From positions 3,472,001-3,536,000 of the forward strand of contig NZ_AP022620.1 in the NCBI RefSeq assembly GCF_010731855.1: a stretch of 64,000 nucleotides of DNA. The letters run 5' to 3'. Every line of letters begins with the position of its first letter. Position 1 is the first letter of the stretch. A model generated the notes under the pieces. It was not told where the DNA came from. It worked only from the letters and a program-made list of their open reading frames with translations, and did not search any database. The DNA is from Mycolicibacterium anyangense (lineage in GTDB: Bacteria > Actinomycetota > Actinomycetes > Mycobacteriales > Mycobacteriaceae). Shown one piece after another: positions 56,584 through 64,000 of the stretch. Both the position numbers and the translations under genes were made by a program.

Positions 56584-57546
56584 GTGGCCCTGTCGATGGA
56601 TCCCCAAGTCCTCGCTTTCCTGCAACCGCTGATGGAAGCCGCCGCTCAGGTCGAACCGCCGGCGGTGGGCGACGTCGCCATCCGGCGCGAGCGGGCGGCG
56701 CCGTTCTTCGAGATGCTGGCGGCGGGCCGACCAGCGGTCGACGGGGTGACGGCACAGTCGTTCACCGTCACCGCTGCCGACGGCGCCGAGCTGCCGCTGA
56801 CCTGGTACATGCCGGCCTCGGGAGCTACCGGCAGTGCGGCGCTGTACCTGCACGGTGGCGGGATGATCTACAGCCTGGCCGAGACCGCACCGGCCTACGA
56901 CGCCGGCGTTCGCGGATACGTCGCGGCTACCGGCGTGCCGATGCTGGTGGTGGATTACCGTGTGGCGCCCGAACATTCGGGACTGACGCCAGTCCAGGAC
57001 TGTTACGCCGCGTTGTGTTGGCTGGCCGAGCACGCCGATGAACTCGGTGTGGACCCCGACCGGCTGGCGGTGGCCGGGGATAGCGCCGGCGGCGGGCTGG
57101 CCGCGGGCGTGAGCCTGTTGGCCCGCGACCGCGGTGGACCAGCACCGGCACTGCAGCTGCTGATCTACCCGATGCTCGACGACCGCACGGTGACGCCGGA
57201 TCCAGCACTGCCGCCGGAGTTCCTGACGTGGACCTACGAGGACAACGTGACCGGCTGGGGAGCGCTGTTGGGTGATCTGGCCGGCGGCGACGAGGTGTCG
57301 GCCTACAGCGCTCCGGCGCGCGCGACGGATCTCTCCGGACTGCCACCCACCTACTTGGATGTCGGCGATCTGGACATCTTCCGTGACGAGAATGTCCTTT
57401 ACGCACAACGACTTTCGATCTCCGGAGTGCCGACCGAGCTGCATGTGCATCCGGGCTGCCCGCACGCATTCGAGGCGCTGGCCCCTGCCGCGGATGTCTC
57501 CCAGCGGGTGATGGCGGACCGGGTGCGTCGGCTGCGGGCGCTCTAA
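56584..57546 (+). CDS. Alpha/beta hydrolase, hormone-sensitive-lipase type esterase
   Basis: 320 residues. The HSL-family HGG oxyanion motif is LYLHGGGMIYSLAETA, the nucleophile is GDSAGGGLAAGVSLLARD, and the catalytic His lies in VHPGCPHAFEALAP. A short-acyl ester is the likely substrate. The first GTG outside the alc coding region (56584) is chosen. It converges with the unknown gene at 57543. Confidence 0.88.
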   Translation: MALSMDPQVLAFLQPLMEAAAQVEPPAVGDVAIRRERAAPFFEMLAAGRPAVDGVTAQSFTVTAADGAELPLTWYMPASGATGSAALYLHGGGMIYSLAETAPAYDAGVRGYVAATGVPMLVVDYRVAPEHSGLTPVQDCYAALCWLAEHADELGVDPDRLAVAGDSAGGGLAAGVSLLARDRGGPAPALQLLIYPMLDDRTVTPDPALPPEFLTWTYEDNVTGWGALLGDLAGGDEVSAYSAPARATDLSGLPPTYLDVGDLDIFRDENVLYAQRLSISGVPTELHVHPGCPHAFEALAPAADVSQRVMADRVRRLRAL

Positions 57547-58022
57547 CCGGTACCCGATTGCCGGACAATAGGACTCGGCTCTTCTGCGGCTGTGCACAGT
57601 TCACCGATGGCTGCGGCCGGCGCGTTCATGCTGGGCTCCACCCACACCGCATGATCATCGACCAGGCGTGGATCCAGCATCCGCTGGCCGCTGATGGGCC
57701 ACTGCACCCACTCGGAGCCGGCCAGCGTGTACTGCACGTCCCCGGCCAGCCACACCAACGCCTGCGGTGCTGACGTCTCCAGCAGATAGCCCAGGCAGCG
57801 ATGGTATGCGCCCACAGGCCCGTCGAAACCCAGGGCTATGCAATCGTCAGAAGCCTTGAAGTTCCAGCACATGCCGTTGAGCGAGATCGGGCGACCGTAC
57901 CGACGGCAGCCCAGATCATGGGTCACCGCACGGGCAGCAGCGGCCCAGGCATGTGGGAGATCGGCGGGCGGATCGTCCTCGAATGCGAATCGCCACGACC
58001 GCTCCGGAAGATCCCACGACAT
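57543..58022 (-). CDS. Hypothetical protein
   Basis: 159 residues, starting MSWDLPERSWRFAFEDDPPA. It contains several Trp and three Cys (DLGCRRYGRP, LNGMCWNFKA, HRCLGYLLE). No signal peptide or membrane helix, and no family recognised. Codon position-three GC is high as in real genes here, and its stop overlaps that of the convergent esterase by 4 bp. Confidence 0.65.
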   Translation of the reverse strand: MSWDLPERSWRFAFEDDPPADLPHAWAAAARAVTHDLGCRRYGRPISLNGMCWNFKASDDCIALGFDGPVGAYHRCLGYLLETSAPQALVWLAGDVQYTLAGSEWVQWPISGQRMLDPRLVDDHAVWVEPSMNAPAAAIGELCTAAEEPSPIVRQSGTG

Positions 58023-58386
58023 GACCCCACCGTCGCACGATCATCACCGGCACATCGAGTTCTTTTTCGTCTAACACTTCGCTTCCGCGCCACGCGTGCT
58101 GATACCGACTTGCAGGGCTTGCGATCGCTGAGCGGATCTACCTTTCCCAGTCGAGATGAGCTTTTCGATCGGCGACTCACCGACACGATTGTCGGAATCG
58201 CCTGGAGACATGGACTTCCCATCGATGATCATGTGCGTGGAATCGGAGGACAGCAATGACACAACAACACTTCACATCGGGGCGGGAGAGTGCTGTCATG
58301 AGGATACAGACTGTCGCGTATGACGCGAGACAACGATCAACGCCTGGGGCCCGCACTACGGTGCGGCGCGGTATCGAAGGCTTCTC
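58023..58386. other. Gene-poor 364-bp region before the acyl-CoA dehydrogenase cluster
   Basis: Visibly lower GC than its flanks. Contents: an aldehyde dehydrogenase-like N-terminal remnant on the minus strand (about 58143-58262), a small ORF on the plus strand (58256-58396), and presumably the promoter of the acyl-CoA dehydrogenase operon. It is the boundary between core-like genes and the CoA-linked cluster. Confidence 0.6.
58143..58262 (-). pseudogene. Possible N-terminal remnant of an aldehyde dehydrogenase
   Basis: From a GTG at 58262 the minus strand reads VSLLSSDSTHMIIDGKSMSP, like an ALDH N-terminus. Continuing in a second frame gives TIVSVS and then, back in the first, PIEKLISTG, resembling ALDH F-x-SVSP-x-DEKVI. 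Two small frame changes would restore the similarity, and no catalytic domain follows, so it would be a decayed fragment. This is pattern recognition only and needs a search. Confidence 0.35.
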
Positions 58387-58396
58387 ATGGACTTGA
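58256..58396 (+). CDS. Small ORF overlapping the acyl-CoA dehydrogenase start
   Basis: 46 codons from ATG 58256, preceded by GGAGGA at a good distance, ending 10 bp inside the acyl-CoA dehydrogenase gene (starts MTQQHFTSGRESAVMRIQTV). It could be a leader peptide coupling translation or a chance ORF. No family recognised. Confidence 0.3.
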   Translation: MTQQHFTSGRESAVMRIQTVAYDARQRSTPGARTTVRRGIEGFSWT

Positions 58397-59421
58397 GTCT
58401 CAATGACGATGAGGTGATGCTGCAGAGGTCGCTCGAAGCGTTTTTCAGCTCCGAGTCCGGGCCCGACTGCGTCAGGGCCGCAGAACCGGTCGGGTTCGAC
58501 GACGGGCTGTGGCGGCGCGTGGTCCATCTGGGGACACCAATGATGGCGATGCCGGAAGCTGTTGGTGGCGGCTCCGCTTCGACAATGGCCAGCGTGATCG
58601 CCGTTCAGGAAGCGGGCCGGCGGCTCGCACCGATACCTCTTGCCGAAGCCATCGCCGCCAACAGCGTCCTCGCGCGGTCGGGCCCGGCGGAACTCGCCGC
58701 CGCAGCAGGCCACGGCGCGCTGGGGACGCTGGCGATCCGGCCGCCGCTCAATGGCGTGTACCGGCTGGTCCCTGCCGGCGCTGTGGCCGATGTCGTCATT
58801 GTGATCTTCAACGATGAGCTGATTGCATTGCGTCGCAAGAGATCTGGTGACCGTCCGTACAGCATGCCGCCGCCGAATTTAGGGTGCAGCCCGATCGCCG
58901 ACGTCGACCTACACGATGAGGCGTTCGAGAGAATAGTGTTGACCAGCGGCGCCGAGGCGCACCAGATCTACGCCGACGCGCTTACGGAGTGGATGTTGCT
59001 GACTGCCGCCGCCCTCGACGGGCTGCGGGGCGCGGCGCTGGATCTCGCGGTCGAATACGTCAAGGCGCGCAAAGTGTTCGGCACCCCGGTCGGCTGGTTC
59101 CAGGCCGTGCAACACCGGCTGGCCGATTTGAGCATGAGCGGCGACGGGGCGCGCCTTTTGGTCTCTAAGGCCGCCTGGGCACGACAACAGCGTCTCGATA
59201 CGGCCGCCAACCTGGCCATGATGGCGTTTCTTTTCACCGCCGAAGTCAGCTTCAAGACTTGCCGTGAAGCCGTGCAGTTCCACGGCGGCTACGGCTTCAC
59301 CCTCGAATACGACATCCAGCTCTACCTGCGGCGAGCGAAGGCATGGTCACTCGCCGCAGGGGATCCCCACGTGATTTACCAGCAGCTGGCGGCGCAGCTA
59401 TTCCCCGAGACACAGGAGTGA
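58387..59421 (+). CDS. Acyl-CoA dehydrogenase, short subunit
   Basis: 344 residues with an ACAD C-terminal flavin domain (FGTPVGWFQAVQHRLADLSM, VQFHGGYGFTLEYDIQLYLR) and a reduced central segment. It lies 1 bp before a second ACAD gene; mycobacteria often encode obligate alpha2-beta2 FadE pairs from adjacent genes, in which only one subunit supplies the catalytic Glu. Which acyl-CoA is oxidised is unknown. Confidence 0.87.
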   Translation: MDLSLNDDEVMLQRSLEAFFSSESGPDCVRAAEPVGFDDGLWRRVVHLGTPMMAMPEAVGGGSASTMASVIAVQEAGRRLAPIPLAEAIAANSVLARSGPAELAAAAGHGALGTLAIRPPLNGVYRLVPAGAVADVVIVIFNDELIALRRKRSGDRPYSMPPPNLGCSPIADVDLHDEAFERIVLTSGAEAHQIYADALTEWMLLTAAALDGLRGAALDLAVEYVKARKVFGTPVGWFQAVQHRLADLSMSGDGARLLVSKAAWARQQRLDTAANLAMMAFLFTAEVSFKTCREAVQFHGGYGFTLEYDIQLYLRRAKAWSLAAGDPHVIYQQLAAQLFPETQE

Positions 59422-59422
59422 C

Positions 59423-60616
59423 ATGGACTTCACCCAGGACGAGGATGAGCTCAAGCCGTATCGTGAGCAGGCGAGCCGGTGGATTGAACACAACCTTCCC
59501 GCCCTCGCGAGCGAGGCCGAACGCCAACGCGTGAGCGGGGATTCATTCTCGCCGGAAATCCACCGATGCCTCGCCGCCGCGGGCTGGCTCGGCGCAGGAT
59601 GGCCAACCGAATACGGCGGCACCGACAACGAGGTTGGGGTAGCCCGCGCGATTCATCAGCAGATCGCGCTCAGCGGCGTTCGCATGATCGCCTGGCTCAC
59701 CACATCGTTCGTCATCAACACCATCCGGGACCGGGGCACCGAAGCACAGAAAAAATCAATCATCTCCGATGCGCTGCGCGGAGCGATGATAATCGCCTTG
59801 GGCTACACCGATCCTGAGGCGGGCTCGGACGCCGCAGCCGCACGCACCCGAGCGGTCCGGCACGGCGATGAGTGGGTGATCAACGGGCAAAAAATGTTCA
59901 CCAGCTGCGCGCACCTCGCGACTCACGTGTTCATGCTCACCCGCACCGATCCAGAGCTACCCAAGCACAATGGTCTGACCACCTTCCTGGTCCCTCTCGA
60001 TGCCGAAGGCGTGGAGATTCAACCGGTCTGGACGCTTAGCGGGGAACGCACCAACGCGACCTTCTATGCCGACGTACGGACACCCGACGAATTTCGCATC
60101 GGAGACATCAACGGCGGCTGGGACGTGCTGCGTACCGCACTGATGTACGAACGTGGCGGCCAACGCGACAATTTGCGCCCAGAGAACCTCGAGACGACAC
60201 GCAGTGCAGTGGAATGGGCGCAGCGCAACCATCGTGACGACGGCAGTCGAGTATGGGATGATCCGGTTGTGCGGGAGCGCCTCGTGCGTCACGCCATCAA
60301 CGAAGAGATCACCGAGCTACTGCGCTACCGCGCGGTGTGGGCAGCCCAACAGGGCGACCTCTCCGGTGCCCCCACCGCTGCCGTCAAGGTATTCGGTTCC
60401 GAGACCACCCAGCAGCGGGAGTGGGATCTGCTCGACATGTTCGGTGCCGCCGGTGTTCTCAAGCGGGAAGCCGGTGATGCCCCGCTCGACGCGGCAATCG
60501 AGGAAGCCGCCCGCGACGGCGTTGTCGGCCCGATCGCCGGAGGCTCCAACGAGGTACTTCGAGGAATAATCGCCGAGCGGCAACTGGGCCTACCCAGGTG
60601 CCGACCACCCCGGTGA
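59423..60616 (+). CDS. Acyl-CoA dehydrogenase, long subunit
   Basis: 397 residues: N-terminal ACAD helices (MDFTQDEDELKPYREQASRW), middle domain GYTDPEAGSDAAAARTRAV and WVINGQKMFTSCAHLATHVF with FAD-contacting residues, and C-terminal PIAGGSNEVLRGIIAERQLG. With the preceding short ACAD it likely forms a heterotetramer. The ATG at 59423 follows GACACAGGAG-like spacing within the upstream gene end, implying coupling. Confidence 0.9.
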   Translation: MDFTQDEDELKPYREQASRWIEHNLPALASEAERQRVSGDSFSPEIHRCLAAAGWLGAGWPTEYGGTDNEVGVARAIHQQIALSGVRMIAWLTTSFVINTIRDRGTEAQKKSIISDALRGAMIIALGYTDPEAGSDAAAARTRAVRHGDEWVINGQKMFTSCAHLATHVFMLTRTDPELPKHNGLTTFLVPLDAEGVEIQPVWTLSGERTNATFYADVRTPDEFRIGDINGGWDVLRTALMYERGGQRDNLRPENLETTRSAVEWAQRNHRDDGSRVWDDPVVRERLVRHAINEEITELLRYRAVWAAQQGDLSGAPTAAVKVFGSETTQQREWDLLDMFGAAGVLKREAGDAPLDAAIEEAARDGVVGPIAGGSNEVLRGIIAERQLGLPRCRPPR

Positions 60617-60711
60617 TCAGTGCGCACCTGCGCGGCGCCTATGCGCAGCCGCCAAATGTCTGAACTTCCACCGACACAACATCTTTCGCCACAACGCTGA
60701 GCTGAGGAATC

Positions 60712-61899
60712 ATGAGCGGACCGCTGCAAGGTATTCGCGTGTTGGACATGTCGATCATGCTGACCGGACCCTACGCTGCTGCCCTATTGGCCGATCAAGG
60801 GGCCGACGTGATCAAGGTGGAGCGTCCCGACATTGGTGATCTCGCCCGCTGGATTGGGGCGCGGGTCGGCGGAATGACATCGCTATTCCTGGTGTGCAAC
60901 CGTGGCAAACGATCCGTTGCCGTCGACGCCCATCATCACGAAGGTGCCGCGATCATCCGCGAGGTCGCGGCCTCGGCCGACGTGGTGATCCAGAACTTCC
61001 GTCCCGGGGTGATGGACAAGCTCAACCTCGGCTACGACGCCATCAGAGCGATCAACCCCGACGTCGTCTGCGCCTCGCTGAGCGGTTTCGGACCTGTTGG
61101 ACCTTACCGTGAACGCGGGGCGCTCGATCCGATCATCCAGGCCTACACCGGATTCGCCACGAATCAATCGGACGGCCCCGGTGCGCCACCGGCATTCTTA
61201 CATCAAGCCACGGTCGACAAGGTCACGGCTCTGTTCGCCTGCCAGGCCATCACCGCTGCTCTGTTCGCGCGTGACCGCGGCGCCGGCGGGCAGCATCTGA
61301 CGCTGTCCATGGTGGATGCCGGCGCCTCGTTCCTGTGGGCCGACGCCGCGGGCAACGAAATGTTGCTGGACTCCGACGGCTCATTCCCGTCGACTATCAC
61401 CGCCGGCTTTGACCCGATGTGTTTCGCCGACGGGTGGGGAGCCGTCGCCGTGGTCAACGACGAGCAGTTCGTCAACCTGTGCCGCAGCCTCGGCGTCGAC
61501 GGCTACGACGACCCACGCCTGGCCACAACAGCGGCGCGAGTTGCCAATATGGGACTCCTCAACGACATCATGGATCTCTGCCACGCCGCTGCGGCCAACA
61601 TCACCATGGCCGAGGCCAATGACCGGTTCAGCGCCGCACGCCTGCCGTTCGCGATGGTCACCCCGCCGGCCGCTCTGCACGAGGATCCGCATGCCAAAGC
61701 GATGGGCCTGTTCGAGGAGTATCACCATCCGGTCGCCGGCCGCGTCCGAATGCCGCGACACCCCACCCAATTCGGCTCCACGCCAGCGACACTGACGCGC
61801 GACGCACCGACACTCGGCCAGCACACCGAGGAAGTACTCAACGAACTCGGCCTTGCCGACAATCTCGACGCGTTGCGCCGCGACACCGTCATCCACTGA
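60712..61899 (+). CDS. Class III (CaiB/BaiF) CoA transferase
   Basis: 395 residues. N-terminal GIRVLDMSIMLTGPYAAALL, QGADVIKVERPDIGDLARW and NRGKRSVAVDAHHHEG are typical; SGFGPVGPYRERGALDPIIQ precedes the catalytic region (an Asp of the PAFL/TVDKVTALFA surroundings is expected). It activates an acid as its CoA ester for the dehydrogenases beside it. The 95-bp gap before it includes a GAGGAAT site; no other feature. Confidence 0.9.
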   Translation: MSGPLQGIRVLDMSIMLTGPYAAALLADQGADVIKVERPDIGDLARWIGARVGGMTSLFLVCNRGKRSVAVDAHHHEGAAIIREVAASADVVIQNFRPGVMDKLNLGYDAIRAINPDVVCASLSGFGPVGPYRERGALDPIIQAYTGFATNQSDGPGAPPAFLHQATVDKVTALFACQAITAALFARDRGAGGQHLTLSMVDAGASFLWADAAGNEMLLDSDGSFPSTITAGFDPMCFADGWGAVAVVNDEQFVNLCRSLGVDGYDDPRLATTAARVANMGLLNDIMDLCHAAAANITMAEANDRFSAARLPFAMVTPPAALHEDPHAKAMGLFEEYHHPVAGRVRMPRHPTQFGSTPATLTRDAPTLGQHTEEVLNELGLADNLDALRRDTVIH

Positions 61900-61925
61900 C
61901 CGCCCGCGAACAGAACAGCATTGGA

Positions 61926-62024
61926 ATGACAGAAGACACCGTTGTGACGGCGAGGAGTTGGTCGATGACAACCATCAGACCCCCGGCTGGCGGCGCTGCG
62001 ACAGCCAGTCGGATTCGGCCATGA
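61926..62024 (+). CDS. Small ORF with ATGA overlap to the LLM oxidoreductase gene
   Basis: 32 residues (MTEDTVVTARSWSMTTIRPP...). Its stop overlaps the next start (ATGA). An internal ATG at about 61964 has GAGGAG upstream and would give 19 residues. Possibly a leader peptide or a coupling ORF; otherwise the 121-bp gap holds nothing recognisable. Confidence 0.3.
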   Translation: MTEDTVVTARSWSMTTIRPPAGGAATASRIRP

Positions 62025-63076
62025 AAGTTCATTTGCAGGTCGACGGCGACCCGCGCCGCGTGCTCGACAGTGCCCGCAGCATCGTCCAAGCCGGAGCTGA
62101 CGGGGCTTTCTCCTTTGAAGGTCAACACGATGTGTTCCTCCCGCTAGTGCTCAGCGCCGTCGAAACCGACCTCGAGGTGATGACCAACGTCGCTATCGCT
62201 GGCCCGCGCAGCCCACTCCACCTGGCACATGCCGCCTACGATTTGCAAAGCTACAGCGGTGGGCGCTTCCGATTAGGGCTCGGCTCCCAGATTCGGGTGC
62301 ACATCGAGAAGCGCTACAGCGGTCGATGGGAGAAACCGGCCGCCCGGGTAGCCGAAACCGTGGCAGCAGTGAAAGCTATCTTCGCGGCCTGGGAAGGGCA
62401 GGCGCCCTTGGATTTCCGGGGTGAGTTCTACACCCACACCCTCATGCCAGCCAACTTCAACCCGGGCCCGAATCCATACGGTCCACCAGCGGTGCTGATG
62501 GGTGGGCTAGGACCGGTGATGACACGTAAAGCAGCAGAGGTCGCCGACGGTCTGCTGGTGATGCCGTTCACCAGCACCCGATTCTTCGCCGAGCAGACGA
62601 TGACCGCTGTCACAGACGGGTTGCGCAGAGCAGGCAGGGTCGACCACCCCTTCCCGATCATCGCCCAGGTCATGGTCGCGATGGGGAGCATCGACACCGA
62701 GCTGCGCAAGGCGATCGACCTCGTCGCCTTCCTCATCGGCTTCTACGGTTCAACGCCGAACTATCGTCGGGTTCTCGACATCGAGGGCTGGGGCGAGCTG
62801 CAACCGCGGCTCAACGCTCTATCCAAGGGAGGCAATTACCCTGAGATGCGCGAGCTCGTCTCCGACGACATGGTCGATACATACGGTGTGGTAGGCACAC
62901 CGCGGCAATGTGCTGAGCAGATCTATCGCCGCTTCGGCGACCATGCATCCGAGGTCTGCTGCTACTTCCCCGGCTACAAACCGAGCATCGCGGATTTGTC
63001 CGCTTTTGTGCGGAGCCTTCACGACCTACCATCGCCCAGCGAAACATCCTCGGCCCGTGCAGATCTGCGGCATTAG
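62021..63076 (+). CDS. LLM-class (probably F420-dependent) oxidoreductase
   Basis: 351 residues with the luciferase-like barrel (GADGAFSFEGQHDVFLPLVL, SGGRFRLGLGSQIRVHIEKR, RKAAEVADGLLVMPFTSTRF). It resembles the actinobacterial F420 LLM group with long C-terminal GTPRQCAEQIYRRFGDHAS. The ATG at 62021 is chosen because the in-frame upstream extension to 61853 overlaps the CoA transferase and is not conserved. Confidence 0.87.
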   Translation: MKVHLQVDGDPRRVLDSARSIVQAGADGAFSFEGQHDVFLPLVLSAVETDLEVMTNVAIAGPRSPLHLAHAAYDLQSYSGGRFRLGLGSQIRVHIEKRYSGRWEKPAARVAETVAAVKAIFAAWEGQAPLDFRGEFYTHTLMPANFNPGPNPYGPPAVLMGGLGPVMTRKAAEVADGLLVMPFTSTRFFAEQTMTAVTDGLRRAGRVDHPFPIIAQVMVAMGSIDTELRKAIDLVAFLIGFYGSTPNYRRVLDIEGWGELQPRLNALSKGGNYPEMRELVSDDMVDTYGVVGTPRQCAEQIYRRFGDHASEVCCYFPGYKPSIADLSAFVRSLHDLPSPSETSSARADLRH

Positions 63077-63148
63077 CTCCCTTTAGATCGTCAGAATGCG
63101 CAACACAATCTCGAAGAGAGCCGGGGCAAGGAAAGGCGACGCAGCTCC

Positions 63149-63970
63149 ATGAAGTCTGTCGATAATAACTATCCGACCATTCCCGACCTACCCGTGTCCT
63201 TGGCCGACGGCGTGTTGTCGGTCACCTTCAACCGCCCTGAGAGTCTAAATTCTCTCTCCGCGTCGATGCTCGTCGGGCTGGTCGGCATCCTGAACCTGGC
63301 CGCAGTGGATCCGCGGGTGAGGGTGGTACAGCTCAGCGGCGCGGGCTCTAGCTTTTCGTCCGGTGCCGGTATCGGCGGCGAGGACTTCACACAGCCAGGA
63401 GCACCGGTGACACCGGCCGACATCCTGGAGGCCACCAACGACACTGTCCGCGCAATCACCAAATTGCCGCAACCGGTGGTGGCCGTCATTCGAGGTGCCG
63501 CAGCCGGAGTCGCGGTCTCGTTGGCGCTGGCGTGCGATATCGTACTGGCCTCCGAAACAGCTTTTTTCGCCCTCACTTTCACCAAGATCGGACTGATGCC
63601 TGATGGCGGCGCGTCAGCTCTCATCGCTGCCGCGGCAGGTCGCGTCCGTGCGATGCGAATGGCGCTGCTGGCCCAGCGCATCCCCGCACCAACTGCTTAC
63701 GACTGGGGCCTCATCAGCGGGATCTATCCAGACGACGCGCTGGGAGCCGAGGCGGATAAGATCGTTGCATCGTTGGCGGCCGGGCCCGCGACCGCGCTGG
63801 GTAAAACCAACAGCGCCATCAATTCTGCCGCCCTGAGCGAACTCAACGAGGCTCTCGAACGCGAGAAGCATGGCCAGCAGATCCTTATCGAGGGCAGCGA
63901 GTTCCGCGAAGGCATCGCAGCTTTTCAACAACGCAGAACGGCGAATTTCGCTGCCCCGCTGGAGCGATGA
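63149..63970 (+). CDS. Enoyl-CoA hydratase/isomerase (crotonase) family protein
   Basis: 273 residues. The crotonase oxyanion-hole segments are LSGAGSSFSSGAGIGGEDF and IRGAAAGVAVSLALACDIVL, with EFREGIAAFQQRR at the C-terminal trimer end. The residue positions of the hydratase glutamates (near FTKIGLMPDGGAS) are only partly conserved, so isomerase, hydratase or ring-cleavage activity are all possible. It ends the visible cluster, 30 bp from the window edge. Confidence 0.9.
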   Translation: MKSVDNNYPTIPDLPVSLADGVLSVTFNRPESLNSLSASMLVGLVGILNLAAVDPRVRVVQLSGAGSSFSSGAGIGGEDFTQPGAPVTPADILEATNDTVRAITKLPQPVVAVIRGAAAGVAVSLALACDIVLASETAFFALTFTKIGLMPDGGASALIAAAAGRVRAMRMALLAQRIPAPTAYDWGLISGIYPDDALGAEADKIVASLAAGPATALGKTNSAINSAALSELNEALEREKHGQQILIEGSEFREGIAAFQQRRTANFAAPLER

Positions 63971-64000
63971 CAACAACGTGACCCTAGCCGCCGACGCGGA

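Noticed and set aside
57801..58259. 152-residue plus-strand ORF in the gap before the acyl-CoA dehydrogenases
   Set aside because: It is antisense to a better-supported ORF, has no recognisable motif and crosses the likely pseudogene and promoter region.

Overview
The window is high-GC actinobacterial DNA with the gene order of a fast-growing mycobacterium (Mycolicibacterium type). Two core blocks are colinear with M. tuberculosis: about 9.6-41.5 kb matches Rv3579c-Rv3610c (rlmB, cysS, ispF, ispD, carD, lpqE, radA, disA, canB, mutY, mhuD, lpqF, clpC1, lsr2, lysS, coaX, panD, panC, the fol genes, ftsH), and 49.5-54.9 kb matches Rv3623-Rv3628 (lpqG, hpt, tilS, metallopeptidase, PBP4-type DacB, ppa). 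These assignments rest on recognised protein families and order, not on a database search.

Left arm (1-9.6 kb): a LacI-type regulator cut by the window edge; a zinc uptake operon znuA-znuC-znuB behind a Zur-like palindrome; a lone LamB/YcsF (PxpA-like) gene; a two-gene set of cysteine-free ribosomal proteins (L33, S18) behind a perfect 16-bp-arm palindrome shared with a divergent SLC13/ArsB-type transporter; a TetR regulator divergent from a TauD-type dioxygenase with two identical operators; and a PLP-dependent decarboxylase.

Middle (9.6-41.5 kb): housekeeping operons for isoprenoid precursors, tRNA charging, DNA repair, c-di-AMP, heme degradation, proteolysis, nucleoid structure, folate and pantothenate. 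Inserted in it are a cobalamin-riboswitch-controlled cbtB-cbtA-phosphatase operon (23.4-25.2 kb) and a triple 54-bp repeat behind mutY.

Accessory segment (41.6-49.5 kb): it lies where M. tuberculosis carries the Rv3611-Rv3622 region with espACD. It holds an epoxide hydrolase, an LLM flavoprotein, an APC permease with its own XRE-cupin regulator (matching GTTGCC-N5-GGCAAC-type sites before both genes), and a class II aldolase / DapA-family / glutamine-amidotransferase operon divergent from a second XRE-cupin regulator across a perfect operator-like palindrome. This pair of regulated modules is the best candidate here for an undescribed catabolic system.

Right arm (54.9-64 kb): a ureide pair (UraD-like decarboxylase with altered active-site residues, allantoicase), an esterase, an unknown ORF, an apparent aldehyde dehydrogenase remnant, then a CoA-linked catabolic cluster (two acyl-CoA dehydrogenases, a CaiB-type CoA transferase, an LLM oxidoreductase, a crotonase), with small ORFs overlapping the starts of two of its genes. 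No rRNA, tRNA, CRISPR array, IS element or prophage was recognised.
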